A DNA stretch of 64,000 nucleotides from Phytopythium helicoides (lineage: Eukaryota > Oomycota > Peronosporomycetes > Pythiales > Pythiaceae). The first letter of the stretch is position 1. Each line of letters begins with the position of its first letter. The translations under genes were made by a program, and so were the position numbers. The DNA lies in NCBI GenBank assembly GCA_024867545.1, contig JANFNE010000052.1, positions 248,001 to 312,000 of the forward strand, in the 5' to 3' direction. The notes under the pieces were generated by a model, which was given only the letters and a program-made list of their open reading frames with translations, made no database searches and was not told the DNA's origin. This document shows positions 62,841 to 64,000 of the stretch, one piece after another.

Positions 62841-63838
62841 TCATGCGCTCTGCGGAGCGACCTGGAGGATGATTTTGCCCTTAGCACGACCTGCCTTCTG
62901 CACCTCCAACGCCTCCACGAGGTTCTCGAACTTGTGCACCGAGTTGATGCGCACCTTCAGCTTCCCCTCTTCAGCCAGTCTAGTGAGATCGCTGAGGTCA
63001 ACAGCGTTCGGCCGCGTGAAGAAGCTCAAGCCAGTGGCTCCGATTGGGGACTCGATTGGCTCTGGGATGCTCAGGATCGAAATGAACCGGCCAGTGTCCT
63101 TCTTGAGCACACGCTGGGCGTGCGTGTTCCACGACGCGGGTTCGACTCCAGTGTCGTAGATCAAGTCAACCGAGTGGTCCTCGAGCACCTCGCCCCACTT
63201 CTCCTTGGTGTAGTCGATCACGCGGTCAGCTCCCAACTCCTTGACCCAGTCGACGTTGCGAGAGCTCGTGGTGGTGATCACCGTCGCGCCGACAGACTTA
63301 GCGATCTGAACGGCAAGCGAACCGGTTCCGCCGCTACCACCAAGGATGAGAACCGTCTGGCCGGCTCTTGAGGTGCCCTTGCTCGAGCAGAGCCTGGTGG
63401 CTGGTCTGGCCTGCCAACGGAATGCCCTGCAGCCTCGTCGAAGCTCAGGTTCTTGGGCTTGGCAGCCACAAGACGCGGGTCAATGCTGATGTACTCGGCG
63501 AACGAGGCGTTCGAGCCACTCTGCGTCATCGCGTAGACCTCGTCGCCGATCTTGAAGCTGTCACCAGCGTTGGCCCCCACCTCGACGACGATACCAGCAA
63601 GGTCGTAGCCGATGCTGAGCGGATTTTCGGGAGTCGCAGGCGTCGAAAGGAACAGATTGCCTCGTTCGATGCGCTTCCAGTCGACGGGGTTCGTCGCGGC
63701 GCTCACGATTTTGACTCGCAGCTGCGCCGGATCGAGTACCGGGGTAGGGATCTTCTCATTCAGCTGGACAACGTCGGCCACAGGGCCGAACGCTGTGTGC
63801 TGGAAGCCACGGAATGTTGAAGGGATCCCGGAGGTCAT
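62841..63838 (-). CDS. Zinc-free MDR oxidoreductase, quinone-oxidoreductase type (paralogue H), two frame changes
   Basis: Starts MTSGIPSTFRGFQHTAFG at 63838. It has NPVDWKRIERG and GYDLAGIVVEVGA, then, after correction, the Rossmann motif LILGGSGGTGSLAVQIAK. GADRVIDYTKEKWGEVLEDH, YDTGVEPASWNTHAQRVLKK and GKIILQVAPQSA follow. It is closest to paralogue D. The frame changes at 63424-63428 (GGG in the coding strand, AAGIPLAGQ) and 63361-63369 (KAGQTVLIL) behave as single extra bases. Likely a working enzyme in a mis-called sequence. The upstream flank to the window end (63839-64000) shows nothing certain. Confidence 0.82.
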
Positions 63839-64000
63839 CGTCGGAAGGTGAGCAGCAGCGGCGTCTTGAGCTAGACAGCAAGAATCGCAGACTGGGAGGG
63901 ATGCACATCACGAAAGCTGTTTTGATCACGTTTACCAGGCAGCTAACGTAATACAATGTCATGCATGCTTCAACGAGGATCTGCAATGAAAGAGATGTGG

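Noticed and set aside
39402..63838. Programmed +1 ribosomal frameshifting as explanation of the many frame changes
   Set aside because: No common slippery sequence or stop-codon context was seen, several changes occur per gene, and many sites coincide with repeated bases, which fits base-insertion errors better.

Overview
The window is nuclear DNA of a eukaryote, most probably an oomycete (Phytophthora/Pythium-like). The evidence is compact GC-rich genes with short introns (61-120 nt), secreted family 6 glycoside hydrolases in tandem, and start-proximal elements of the form YCAYTYY...AATTYYC, which match the oomycete initiator plus flanking element (Inr/FPR). There are no operons, Shine-Dalgarno sites, rRNA genes, tRNA genes or CRISPR arrays. 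The species cannot be named from the sequence.

Layout. 1-262: the 3' end of a cyclic-nucleotide-binding (PKA-regulatory-like) gene. 1.0-6.4 kb: three almost identical myo-inositol oxygenase genes, the last two forming a large inverted repeat with about 1.5 kb arms. 7.4-7.9 kb: LSM2, a spliceosomal/mRNA-decay Sm-like protein whose first exon appears to be just the ATG. 8.4-29.4 kb: an array of medium-chain dehydrogenase/reductases (zinc-free quinone-oxidoreductase type and zinc-dependent cinnamyl-alcohol-dehydrogenase type), with degenerate copies, a dienelactone-hydrolase relic and two copies of a polytopic EF-hand-like membrane protein, both interrupted. A large chromatin-type gene with PHD fingers and three CW zinc fingers sits inside the array (21.8-26.1 kb). 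30.9-31.7 kb: a secreted trypsin-like protease.

32.459-38.573 kb: a 6.1 kb Mutator-like element with imperfect TIRs and a perfect 9-bp target duplication. It carries a MULE transposase, a Ulp1-like cysteine protease and a third, convergent coiled-coil gene. 39.4-46.0 kb: single-copy housekeeping-type genes, namely a BioF-like PLP enzyme, a membrane-anchored ankyrin protein, an unrecognised conserved-looking protein, mitochondrial ribosomal protein mL46 and a PX-domain protein. 48.8-51.3 kb: a hAT-type transposase gene. 51.9-62.6 kb: three GH6 cellulase paralogues interleaved with two Ser/Thr-rich single-pass membrane proteins. 58.9 and 62.8-63.8 kb: two more dehydrogenase paralogues.

Functional reading. 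The MIOX cluster would oxidise inositol to glucuronate. The reductase array probably handles quinones, enones and aldehydes. The GH6 group and the trypsin act outside the cell or at its surface on plant-derived polymers and proteins. The dominant evolutionary process is local duplication followed by gene conversion or decay.

Caution on quality. Between 22 and 64 kb at least nine otherwise well-conserved genes carry single-base frame changes. Nearly all have the sign of a +1 insertion and many fall at a doubled or tripled base, which looks more like sequencing or assembly error than biology. Such genes are annotated over their full span with the break positions stated.
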